From Tillandsia leiboldiana (lineage: Eukaryota; Streptophyta; Magnoliopsida; Poales; Bromeliaceae): a DNA stretch of 64,000 nucleotides. Below the pieces are notes generated by a model. The model worked only from the letters and a program-made list of their open reading frames with translations, made no database searches and was not told where the DNA came from. The DNA lies in contig CM055067.1 of the NCBI GenBank assembly GCA_029204045.2, positions 28,780,838 to 28,844,837 on the forward strand, written 5' to 3'. The first letter of the stretch is position 1. Each line of letters starts with the position of its first letter. Shown one piece after another: positions 1 to 8,801 of the stretch. The translations under genes were made by a program, and so were the position numbers.

Positions 1-664
1 CTACCCTGCAAGTTAGATCTATAGCTAAAACATGTATCAGAGCTGAAACGAAAACCAGTGGCTACAGAAATCAACTGAATATCTAAAATATATAAAACCT
101 CAATACATAGTCTCACCAGCTATGAAAAATAAAATACAACCCTCACAATAACTCAGACTGTCCAGTACAAAAGTGTAATCATGAAAATACAGGGTACATC
201 TACCTCTGACTCTCAAATAAAAAGGGGTAAGGAGCTACTCGGCCACGTCCTCACCTCGATCAGCTGTCTTTGCGCGAACCAAGCCGGAACAGCAACCTCA
301 GGAAACCTGTCACCGCAGCGGGTGTGAGAACTACTGCAGAAGGTAGTTCCCAGTGGGTACCGTCACCAATATCCACGGTATGCCCACTAAGTCTACTGGA
401 GGCAAACAGATAGGTATGCAGATAGATAATAGGAAAACTGGAAAAGAACTACAGCTGATATGTCTCAATCATCATGCTCAAAAGGAAACTCTACTATGAA
501 CATGCTATGCATACACTCGCCACTGCTAATATGCCTCACGTACCATGCTCAAAGGAAACTCGTCTAAGAACATGCCATGCACCCACTCGCACATGAGGTG
601 CTCACAAAACTCAAATCTCAATGACTGCCAAAACTGGCCCAGTCAAGCCTGCGCCCACCTACTG

Positions 665-1110
665 CCACTACGCCCACATACTGCCACTACGCCCACAATG
701 GACTTGGACTTACGTAGGGCGTCCTCCACGGACTATCACAATATCACACAAAGTGACGCGCCCACCTACTGCCACTACGCCCACAAAGGACTTGGACTTA
801 CGTAGGGCGTCCACCACGGACTATCTCAATATCACGCAAAGCGACGCGCCTACCTACTGCCACTATGCCCATAAACTACTTGGACTTACGTAGGGTGTCC
901 ACCACGGACTATCTCAATATCACGCAAAGCGACGCGCCTACCTACTACCACTACGCCCACAAAGGAGTTGGACTTATGTAGGGCGTCCTCCATGGACTAT
1001 CTCAATATCACGCAAAGCGACGCGCCTACCTACTGCCACTACGCCCACAAAGGGCTTGGACTTACGTAGGGCGTCCTCCACGGACTATCTCAATATCACG
1101 CAAAGCGACT
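665..1110. repeat. 88-bp tandem repeat inside gypsy LTR
   Basis: The same phase marker (GACGCG and its variant) occurs at 755, 843, 931, 1019 and 1107, exactly 88 bp apart, so there are about five copies. Each unit carries CTACTGCCACTACGCCCAC followed by GGACTTACGTAGGGCGTCC. The first unit is partly duplicated at 655-700. The 86-90 codon reading frames here arise from the repeat and look non-coding. Confidence 0.9.
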
Positions 1111-2607
1111 ACTAGTGTATCCACTAGGCGCATCATCATCTGTCTCAACAAGCGGCACATACAGGCTATGATCCACGATCAAACAGATCGGAAACTCAAT
1201 GCTCAAATAACACCACTCGGGGAACCCTCCACGACTCGATCAGGAAAAGCCCAAACTCTCACAGCTATGTCGGAGAACCCTCCACGACTCAATCTGATAA
1301 TGCACAACCCATGGCTAAGTCGGGAACCTTCCACAACTCAATCTGCCAGAGCCCAAAACTCCTGTAGCTAGGTCGGAGAACCCTCAACTACTCGATTCGC
1401 TAATGCACCAACCATGATCTAGAGTAACCCAATCAGGGAATAAATCCTCAATCTCTCTCACACTGGAGGCCTGGAAATTCTGAATGACTGCCGCCTACAT
1501 CCCAAATCACACAAGAACAGGCTGCAGGCACAGCCGCCCGTAGCTTCCGCCCCAACAATGAAACAATGCCCAGTCTCTCATGACACTAGAAATCATCTCA
1601 CAAAGCTCAAACAAATCCACTCGGCCCCCATGGCACGAGAACACATGCATCTCGAACCACCTGGACCACTCATAATGCTCTCAATATTTAAAAACCCTTT
1701 AAAATCGGAGTTTCGCTTAAAATCGGTTACAGAAATATTATGAAGGTCCAGATGCAACCCGAATAATAGGAAAACATGCAGTCTAGTGTCAATCCATCTC
1801 TAGATCATACTAAAAATACATGGGGCTCAAAATTGTCTTCCTACAATTTTTTAGGCAACTATCAGATTTACCAACTATAATAACAATCAAGCTAGACATG
1901 CTAAACATGCATACAATAGCTTTAGAAGGCATTCCATTTATCTTGAAGAATTTCCAACCCACCTAAAATGTTTTCCGTAGGCAAAGCCGAAGTCGGGGAA
2001 GCGCCGAATCAAGAATCTGCCGAAACTCCAAAACCGAGCCGCGCGCGCGCGCACACTGCCACGAACCACAGAAAAATTCCCGGAAGCTCGAACAATCTTC
2101 CCGAGTCCTCTATAAAAATCTGGCGCGCTTCGGCTCACTCCACAGTCATCACACAGCACGTGCGCATGCAAGCCTGCACCTCGGCTTTGCGCAGTGCAAC
2201 ACCAAGCCCCTCAGCCAGCATCAAAACAAGCTGCACCTGAAGGTGAAAAAGATGGAAAGAACAATCCATTCAGCTCAAAACTCATCCGAAAACCACAAAC
2301 TAAATCCAAAGACCAACCTTGGAAAATCTGTCAGCTTACCTCACACACAGCCGACGCGCGCGCGGCTCCGCTCAACTCCAAGCAGCAGGACAACACAAGC
2401 TGCACCCTCACACTTCACTTTCTTTTCCTTCTCCTTCTCTTCTCTTTCTTTTCCTTGCTTTTTCCTCTAGCTGTGGTGGAGAAGAAGGCAAGGTGGCTGG
2501 GTATAAATAGAAGGTGGCGTAGGTGCAAAATAGCTTGGGAGGTGAAATTACCAAAAGCCCTCCACTCAGAATCCAAATCTGCTCAAAACTGGGCTTCGGA
2601 TGCTTAG

Positions 2608-2721
2608 GGTATCGGTACCAATAACTGGGTACCGGTACCAAACCACTTTGGTTCCGGAACCAAGCAGCTGGTTCCGGAACCCAGCATGCAGTTTCGGAAC
2701 CAAGCTGCTGGTTCCGGAACC
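2608..2721 (-). promoter_or_regulatory. 20-bp-spaced CCGG palindrome array in gypsy U3
   Basis: GGTACCGGTACC is at 2628-2639 and GGTTCCGGAACC at 2650-2661, 2670-2681 and 2710-2721. A one-base variant is at 2691-2701 and a half-matching GGTATCGGTACC at 2608-2619. Spacing is 20, 22, 20, 20 and 20 bp. The array lies about 100 bp upstream, in LTR sense (minus), of a TATA-like element. A role as protein-binding sites is inferred. Confidence 0.6.
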
Positions 2722-3083
2722 CAATGCCCAAACAGTCCATCTTCGGCTGAAGCTTCAGATTCCTTTGCCGCCAACTCACTTTTCGCCCCGGAAGCTTCCG
2801 CATCACTCCGAAACCTCCCGAACTCCGCTGTAAACATAAAATACACATGTCCCAAGTATTTCCCAATTTTTCTGTGCACAACTGTGGAGTCGAAGCTCTA
2901 ACAAAACCAGTACTCTACAGGCGCGCAATGGCCTGAAAATGCCGATTCAAGCTGGGGCTTCCGCGTCGATCCGAAACAACCCAAACTCATCTGTAAACAT
3001 AAATAGAACACGCCCAAGTCGATTTCCCCGCACCACGCCATCTTGCGAGGTCGGTGCACTCAACGAAGTCCCGGTACTCTACA

Positions 3084-3734
3084 CTCTCCCCTCCTTAAAA
3101 GGGTTTCGTCCTCGAAACCAGAAATAAATTCATAACTCAGGAGGGTGTCTCAATCAAATGGGAATAGGAGATCCTCAACTCATCCTCAGGCTCTCAGGTG
3201 GCCGTTCTCACTCAACATAATGGTTCCATGGGACCTTCACCAAAGGTATAACCCGACTGCACGATTCTTCAGCCTCAAAAGCAAGACTTTGCATCGGTCG
3301 ATCCTGATAACTCAAGTCCTCGCCGGGATAATACTATAATATCAATCATACATCTTTGATAACTCTATCCACCGGCGTTGCCTCAAACCAAACTCCTCCT
3401 GAGTAACCAAGTACTTCAGGTTCAAGGGTCGATGGATAACTCAATTCCCTCTCTATCACTTGCAAACATCAACATCGACGCGGATATCATTCTCAGCTTA
3501 ACTCCTCGAAGCTATGCTGGCCCTGCTTAGTCCAAAACCTTCTGACCTCTGTCAGTATCATAGGTCTAGGCCCAACCCGAACGGTATCATTCTTCGTTGG
3601 GTCCACTATCACTTTTGCAGCTGAAATCACATGGCCTAACAACAAAACCTTCCGAAGTCAAAATGCATACTCTCTCAACTTGGCAAACAACTTCTTCTCT
3701 CTTAGAAGTTGCAGTACTATCCTCAAGTGCTCCT
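3084..3734 (-). pseudogene. Gypsy G1 internal 3' end with broken RT fragment
   Basis: Read on minus, about 3560-3734 encodes the C-terminal part of a Ty3/gypsy reverse transcriptase (EHLRIVLQLLREKKLFAKL, then LGHVISA and VDPTKND). The expected Trp codon after YAF is TGA, so it is dead. The rest, down to the polypurine tract at 3084, has no recognisable RNase H or integrase and seems internally deleted. The RT frame continues on the far side of element A1, with DIEHK encoded just right of 10181. This shows that A1 split one RT gene. The last five bases, 3730-3734 (CTCCT), are the left target-site duplication of A1. Confidence 0.75.
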
Positions 3735-4145
3735 TGTAGAGTTATTAATCCCAAAGGATCTAAATAGGTACTATCAAACAACTAGAGGGGGGGGTGAATA
3801 GGTGTAATACTTAAAAACTCAATCTCAGTGCAAAATAAAAACCAATGCGGAAAATAAAAACAGCACACCGAGATTTACGTGGAAACTCCAATCCAGGAGA
3901 AAAACCACGGGACCAACACGCAATAACAATCCACTAAGAATAGAAGAATAACAAGGTGATTACCGACTCCACGGACTCAACCCCTCCTTCAGCTTCTTCG
4001 GACCTCGCGCTGACCGGTTGGATATCCACGCAATAACAATCCCTAAGAAAAGAAGAATAACAAGGTGATTACCGTCTCCACGGATTTAACCCCTCCTTCA
4101 ATTTCTTGGACCTCGCGCTCCACCGTTTTGCCCGTCCACTGCTCA

Positions 4146-4230
4146 CGTTCGAATCCACGAACGCACGCTTCGAATCCACGAAACGCCTTTAGCACACCGA
4201 ATCCACGATGCCACGTCGAATCCACGACGC
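4146..4230 (-). other. Array of four small hairpins with constant core, in transcribed LTR leader
   Basis: On minus, four copies of the decamer CGTGGATTCG each form CG-TGGATT-CG with a six-base loop. The flanks differ from copy to copy but stay complementary: GCGTCG/CGACGT (4230-4213), GCATCG/CGGTGT (4211-4194), CGTTTCG/CGAAGCG (4185-4166) and GCGTTCG/CGAACGT (4164-4145). Every non-Watson-Crick pair is G-U on minus, the sense strand; on plus each would be an A-C mismatch. The array lies downstream of the TATA box, so it is transcribed. Equivalent arrays are at 9216-9300, 15735-15820, 20813-20897, 24140-24243, 26952-27055, 31971-32074, 36946-37050 and, on plus, 62351-62454. Function unknown. 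Confidence 0.75.
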
Positions 4231-4480
4231 AAACTCAGTCGATAAGAATATTGACTTCGATGGTGATCCTTTGCTTAGATTATCAATGAAGAACCGTAGA
4301 AGAAATCTCTAAGCAAAGATTAGATCAATTCGACCAAAGATATGTTCTTGAAGGAACCATCGAATTGACCTAAAAGAGGCTATTAAGAAGAACGATGAAA
4401 ACCTAGCCTCTAGGGTTGCTCTCAAGTGTTTTATAAATTGATCGGCCGTAGCTCCCACGTTTTTGAGAAACCCTAAGTGT

Positions 4481-4490
4481 CTATTTATAG
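4481..4490 (-). promoter_or_regulatory. TATA box of A-type LTR
   Basis: Minus CTATAAATAG, followed by GACACTTAGGG. It lies between the U3 palindrome array and the hairpin leader, as expected for a Pol II LTR promoter, and is conserved in all A, B, C and D LTRs. Confidence 0.75.
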
Positions 4491-4555
4491 TTTAGAAACC
4501 TTTGGAAGGAGATAAGAATCAAAAACATACCTTATCTGGAAATTTTCAGGACGGC

Positions 4556-4777
4556 GATCCGGATCAGATTTATTGCGATCCGGATCGTCGTAACGAGATT
4601 GACGATTCCAGAAAACCAAGGGTTCGGGATCCGGATTGCAAGGCCCGATCCGGATCGTTCATACAAATCAGAAAACTTAACATTCGGGATCCGGATCGGA
4701 AATTGCATGGATCCGGATCGAAGTCTTGTATGAAGCAACAACCTTCGGGATCCGGATCGTTGGCTCTGATCCGGATC
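4556..4777 (-). promoter_or_regulatory. Eight GATCCGGATC palindromes in four pairs (U3)
   Basis: The self-complementary decamer starts at 4556, 4577, 4628 (last base changed), 4647, 4688, 4710, 4749 and 4768. Within pairs the spacing is 21, 19, 22 and 19 bp; pairs are about 60-72 bp apart. The array is upstream of the TATA box in element sense. CCGG-centred palindromes in U3 are a known trait of Sirevirus LTRs. Acting as an enhancer is inference. The array also opens a 115-codon frame on plus that is not a gene. Confidence 0.75.
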
Positions 4778-5106
4778 CTGAACAAGTCCGAACACCAATT
4801 TTTGATTATTATGCAATTAAAAGTTCATCCAAGTGTTTCTACACTATAAGAAAGTATTCGGATCACCACAATTATTTAGTTAAACATACCTGATCCTCTT
4901 GAATACTTTCTTATTGAGATTGATGTAACTGATCCACAATTCTTCAACTTCAATCTTCAAGATTCAAGACACTGAGTGTCAACTTGAGCTCTTGTTGAAT
5001 CTTCTCTAAGTCTTTGATTGCTGATTGACAATTTGATCCCTTTAAGACTCCGACTCAACTTACTGACTGGACTCACGAAATATGCCAACACCAAAATGCC
5101 GTAACA

Positions 5107-5604
5107 ATCTCCCCCTTTGGCAATTTCGTGACAAAACCCAAAAATACATAAAAACGCTCAAGTCACTCATCTTAAACCAAAAAAAACGAAACTCAATGTC
5201 ATCACCAAAACATTGATTTTCTTTGCGTGAAAGATCCAATAAATACAAAATTACATTTGAACCAAACAGTCCTAGAACATACTCTATGACTTAGGACTTG
5301 GAGTCTTAAAGTGATGTAATTCCTGCAAAATAAAACTCCAAACAAAATCAAACGTCAGTCGTTAGAAATTAAAATCCTACATTTGATTCATCCTTTTGGT
5401 TCTTTTGTTTTTTCCAGCTCTTTCAACCTTTCTTTGTCTCCCCCTATCTTGAGCATCTCTAACATGTTCTCCATGTTCTTGAGCATCTATGTTCTCCCCC
5501 TTTGTGGTACGATCATCATTTTCCGTTCTCCCCCATTTTTCCATTTTCGTTTCGTTTGTCCTCTCTTGATGATCTCATCTCCGTCATTTCTCTTCTCCCC
5601 CTTT
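5107..5604 (-). other. Main polypurine tract plus four extra tracts (A1)
   Basis: The main tract on minus is CCAAAGGGGGAGAT (about 5107-5120), directly before the LTR. Further GGGGGAG tracts are at about 5438-5445, 5494-5502, 5528-5535 and 5595-5601. Multiplied polypurine tracts upstream of the 3' LTR are a hallmark of Sireviruses; one tract primes plus-strand DNA synthesis. Confidence 0.7.
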
Positions 5605-6804
5605 TTGTCACAAATTGTCAAACAGTGAACATACTAGACAAAAGGAAATCACTAACAGCATTAGTTCATAGAGAAAGAGAGATAAAAGCTCAGTTCCTGT
5701 ATATAACAAAAATACAGATTGCGTACCTGTACCAGAAAGCAAAAATCAAATAATTTCTTGAAACAAATCCAGATTTTGGAATCTTTTCAAATACCGATTT
5801 GTATTCCATCAAGAAATCCATGTAAGTGCTTTGAAAAACAATGAATTCACATAGATGCCATTCAATCCAATTAATTTCACAAAATTAAAAAGATTTACTC
5901 CAAAATCATGAAAAATAAAGGTAAAACATTATAAACCGTTTTTCATGTTATATTCATCAAACACAAGTCATCAAAAATAATCTTGAGATCCAAACTCTAT
6001 GACATCAATCTTGAGATCCAAACTCTTGAGATGTAACGGATTTACAAAGATGACTTACGGAGATTTCCAAATGACATCAATTCTGAATTTTTACCCTTTC
6101 AAATTTGAGATAAGCACTAAAATACCTAAGGGTGGCTCTTTGAGCATCTTTCAACTATTCCACCTTATACCAACCAGGAGATTGTTCAAAATATAAGAGT
6201 TTTGCATATAAATCTCCAAATGCTTCAACTAAAGATTTTCTCATAAAATACTATCAAGCATCCATAACATGTGGTAGCTTCACACACAAACCGGACGACC
6301 GGGGTGGCAGCTCTTTCCAGCATGTGGTGGTAGTTTTCACACTCCTTTCGGATGTAACTCTTTCCACATCTTTCATAATTCAATTATTTACCCTTGTAAG
6401 AAGGCAATCTCTTACGTGAAAGAATTAAATCCCAAATTTTAGTCAATCGGTTGTCTCATGTTTATCACAAAGAACTCACACAACCGAGATAGATTAAGCA
6501 TCTGAAGATCACACATGATTTCTAAAATTTGATGCTTATAATATCAAAAACTCCTATAATGAAGTATCTTCAAGATTATGATTATGAAGTAAAGTTGATA
6601 ATCCATATAAAATTAATTTGGAGTGAATGAAGGTGAAAACCTTTTTTTTTTTTTTTTTTTTTTTATTCAATGCACTTGTTCGTTAAAAACCTTTTGTTTA
6701 AAAACAAAACATAAAAACGAAGAGCATTGAAAACATGTAATGCAAAGATCAAGAACAATATGAAAGAAAAACCGATCAAAGCATTACATACAGTCATAAG
6801 CTAA
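5605..6804. other. Non-coding interior of A1 between gag stop and PPT zone
   Basis: No pol gene is detectable here, although autonomous copia elements keep about 3 kb of pol in this place. A run of 23 T lies at 6642-6664. The best conserved stretch among copies is about 6270-6400. On minus it can encode CGKSYIRKEC followed by ENYHHMLERAATPVVR, and matching blocks occur near 17870-17990, 26240-26350, 29040-29160, 34080-34200 and, on plus, 54910-55030. Whether it is translated is uncertain. Confidence 0.6.
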
Positions 6805-8764
6805 TTAGAACTTAAGACAAGGAAAGATATCACCTTTCCGAATCCAAAATCGCTGGATTTTGGGTTGTCTTGATTCGTTGTGGCCGGGGGTTGTCCGCTT
6901 TGACTGTTGATCCACCTTAGGTCTTTGCCTCGCAGTGATCCACTTGTATGATTGATGATGTGGCTCGGACCTTTGGTGGGTTGAGTGAACTCCTTTGACT
7001 TGATGTGTCTTTTGATTCCGTTGAGTTCGCTCCGTAGATGAAGTTGCCGAAGAATTCTTCTTTCTCTTTTTCGGGCAATCCTTCACCAAATGTCCTTCAA
7101 GTCCACATAAGTGACAAGTTCTTCCTTTCAATTTCATTGTGGAACTTGAAGCATGCACAGTTTGGACCTTTTTGAAACCCAAACCAACCTTGCTTGTTTG
7201 ACCTAATCCGCACATACAATCTCGTTTCTTGGGAACGGTTGAAAGCCTTTGTATGTCGGATTTGAGTTCATGAACTTGCCTGGTCAATGCTTGGTTGGTG
7301 ATATGAATCTCCTCAAACTGTTTTTTCTAGAAAATCAATCTTGTTAATATGGGAATTAACGATCGTTTCCGATTGATTTATCTTTTCCTGGAGGATTTTA
7401 TTATTATCCAATAAAAGCTCTCGTTCCTCCTCGAGATCATGAAGTTTGATCTTTAAAGCATGATTCTCGTCTTGATTCTCGAGTTGTTGCTTCCTCAACT
7501 TCTTGATATGCTTGGCCATCTTCTTAGATTCCGCAAGAAGTTGTTGATATGCCTCAACGAGTTCTTCCTCGTCCGACTCCCCCTCACTTGATGACTCTCC
7601 GCCGATTGTTGATGTTTCATACAAAATCAAAGGAGTAGAGTCAGTGACTAAAGATGATAAACAATTATTAGAAGAGGGAAAATGAGAGGCATGAGAAGCA
7701 ACAATTTTTCCTTTTTCCTCTTTACTTGAGGTTGATTCATTAGAAGTAGAATCGTCCCAAGTTTTCGCTTGCAAAGCCTTCTTTTTATAAGATTTCTTAG
7801 AAGGACAATCCATTGAAAAATGGCCGTAGCCTTTGCATCGATAGCATTGGATTTCCCCTTCGAATTCATCTTTTTCCTTAGAAGGTTTTGCAAGGAATTT
7901 GAGGTTAGAGGATTTAGAACCCGATGACCCTTTAGATGGTTTCGTGGATGAAGATCCATCGGTTCGATTCTTCCAAAATTTCCGACAAAATTTCTTTGTG
8001 ATCCGCGCCAATTGTTCTTCAAAATCGGCAAAAGAGATTTCATCGTCGGAACTTGATTCGCTATCTTCTTCCTTTGTGGATTTGAATGCAATACCTGTAA
8101 GCTTAGAAGAAGACTTGGAAGAAACTTGATTAGTAGGAAAAGTCAATTCATAAGTTTGCAAAGCACCTACTAATTCCTCTACACTCATCTCATCCGGATG
8201 ACTAACGGTTTCAATGGCGGTAACCTTTGCCCTAAACCGTTCCGGAAGAGTCCGAAGTATCTTTCTTACAATTTTCGACTCCGGGATCTTTTCTCCTAAA
8301 TTAGCACATGTATTTATTACATCTTGAATTCTAGTGTAATAATCTGTAAACAATTCATGCTCTTCCATATGAATAGAGTCAAATTGACTTGTAAACATCT
8401 GGAGCTTTTGAATTTTTACAAGATTAGTACCCTCATGTGTAATTTTGAGAATATCCCAAATTTCCTTCGCGGTTTCATACGCGGAAATTCTTGTAAATTC
8501 AGTCGAGGAAAGAGAATTAAATAAAGCGTTCATACCTTTCCCATTGTAAGAAGATCTTTCAAATTCCTCTTTGGACCATCTAGAGCGAGGTTTTGGGGTA
8601 GTAGAATTTCCTACTTCCTCAACAGGATGCACCCAACCGCATTCCACGGATTGCCATAGTCGCTCATCAATTGCGATGAGAAAAGCTCTCATCCGCACTT
8701 TCCAATAAGCATAATTAGTCCCATCAAAAAGAGGAGGTCTATAAATATTACCACTTTCACCCAT
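6805..8764 (-). pseudogene. gag: Sirevirus-like gag of A1, one frameshift
   Basis: The Gag precursor packages element RNA in cytoplasmic particles. From an ATG at 8764 (an in-frame ATG also at 8767) the protein starts MGESGNIYRPPLFDGTNYAY, the typical N-terminus of copia Gag, followed by a UBN2-like alpha-helical region. A first CCHC knuckle (CYRCKGYGHFSMDC), a long Glu/Lys/Leu-rich coiled coil and a second knuckle (CHLCGLEGHLVKDC) follow. It ends at GDIFPCLKF with a stop before any protease. The frame breaks near 7320 in a run of six T; the second copy of this locus has five T there. Sequencing error is therefore as likely as true decay. Confidence 0.85.
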
Positions 8765-8787
8765 CATGATAGATAAACCTAAAACCC

Positions 8788-8799
8788 GCTCCGATACCA
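8788..8799 (-). other. Primer-binding site of A1
   Basis: Minus TGGTATCGGAGC, two bases after the 5' LTR, matches the 3' end of initiator-Met tRNA (TGGTATCAGAGC) with one mismatch. The C copies have the perfect form (for example 31547-31558). Confidence 0.8.
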
Positions 8800-8801
8800 A
8801 T

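Larger units (their letters stand above)
1..3083 (-). mobile_element. Ty3/gypsy LTR (3' LTR of element G1), cut by window edge
   Basis: On the minus strand the LTR begins at 3083 (TGTAGAGTACCGGG), directly after a polypurine tract (minus TTTTAAGGAGGGGAGAG, about 3084-3100). Just outside it the internal region ends with the gypsy signature TTTCGAGGACGAAAC. The window starts inside the LTR: position 1 aligns with sequence about 90 bp inside the gypsy LTR at 49059. Inside are an 88-bp tandem repeat (about 665-1110), an inverted repeat 326-334/343-351 that recurs in four other gypsy LTRs, and a CCGG-palindrome array (2608-2721). A TATA-like minus TATTTATA lies near 2502-2510. ORFs in it track the repeats and are not genes. 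Confidence 0.85.
3735..5106 (-). repeat. A1 3' LTR
   Basis: The 1372-bp LTR ends at 5106 (minus TGTTACGG) next to the polypurine tract. Its TATA box is minus CTATAAATAG at 4481-4490. U3 holds eight palindromes (4556-4777). The transcribed part holds two larger hairpins (arms 4360-4368/4325-4333 and 4308-4319/4268-4279) and the four-hairpin array 4146-4230. Variants private to this LTR (CACCAATTTTTG near 4795, CTTATTGAGATTG near 4910) recur in the left LTR of A2. Confidence 0.9.

Noticed and set aside
665..1110. CRISPR-like array
   Set aside because: Direct tandem units of 88 bp without unique spacers, in a plant LTR. The U3 palindrome arrays were rejected as CRISPR for the same reason.
4502..4849. 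115-codon frame (MEGDKNQKHTLSG...), repeated at 9571, 21169, 27325 and 37322, as a conserved protein
   Set aside because: It is the antisense of the U3 palindrome array. It recurs because the LTR recurs, and the box repeats yield the DPD and SGS patterns.
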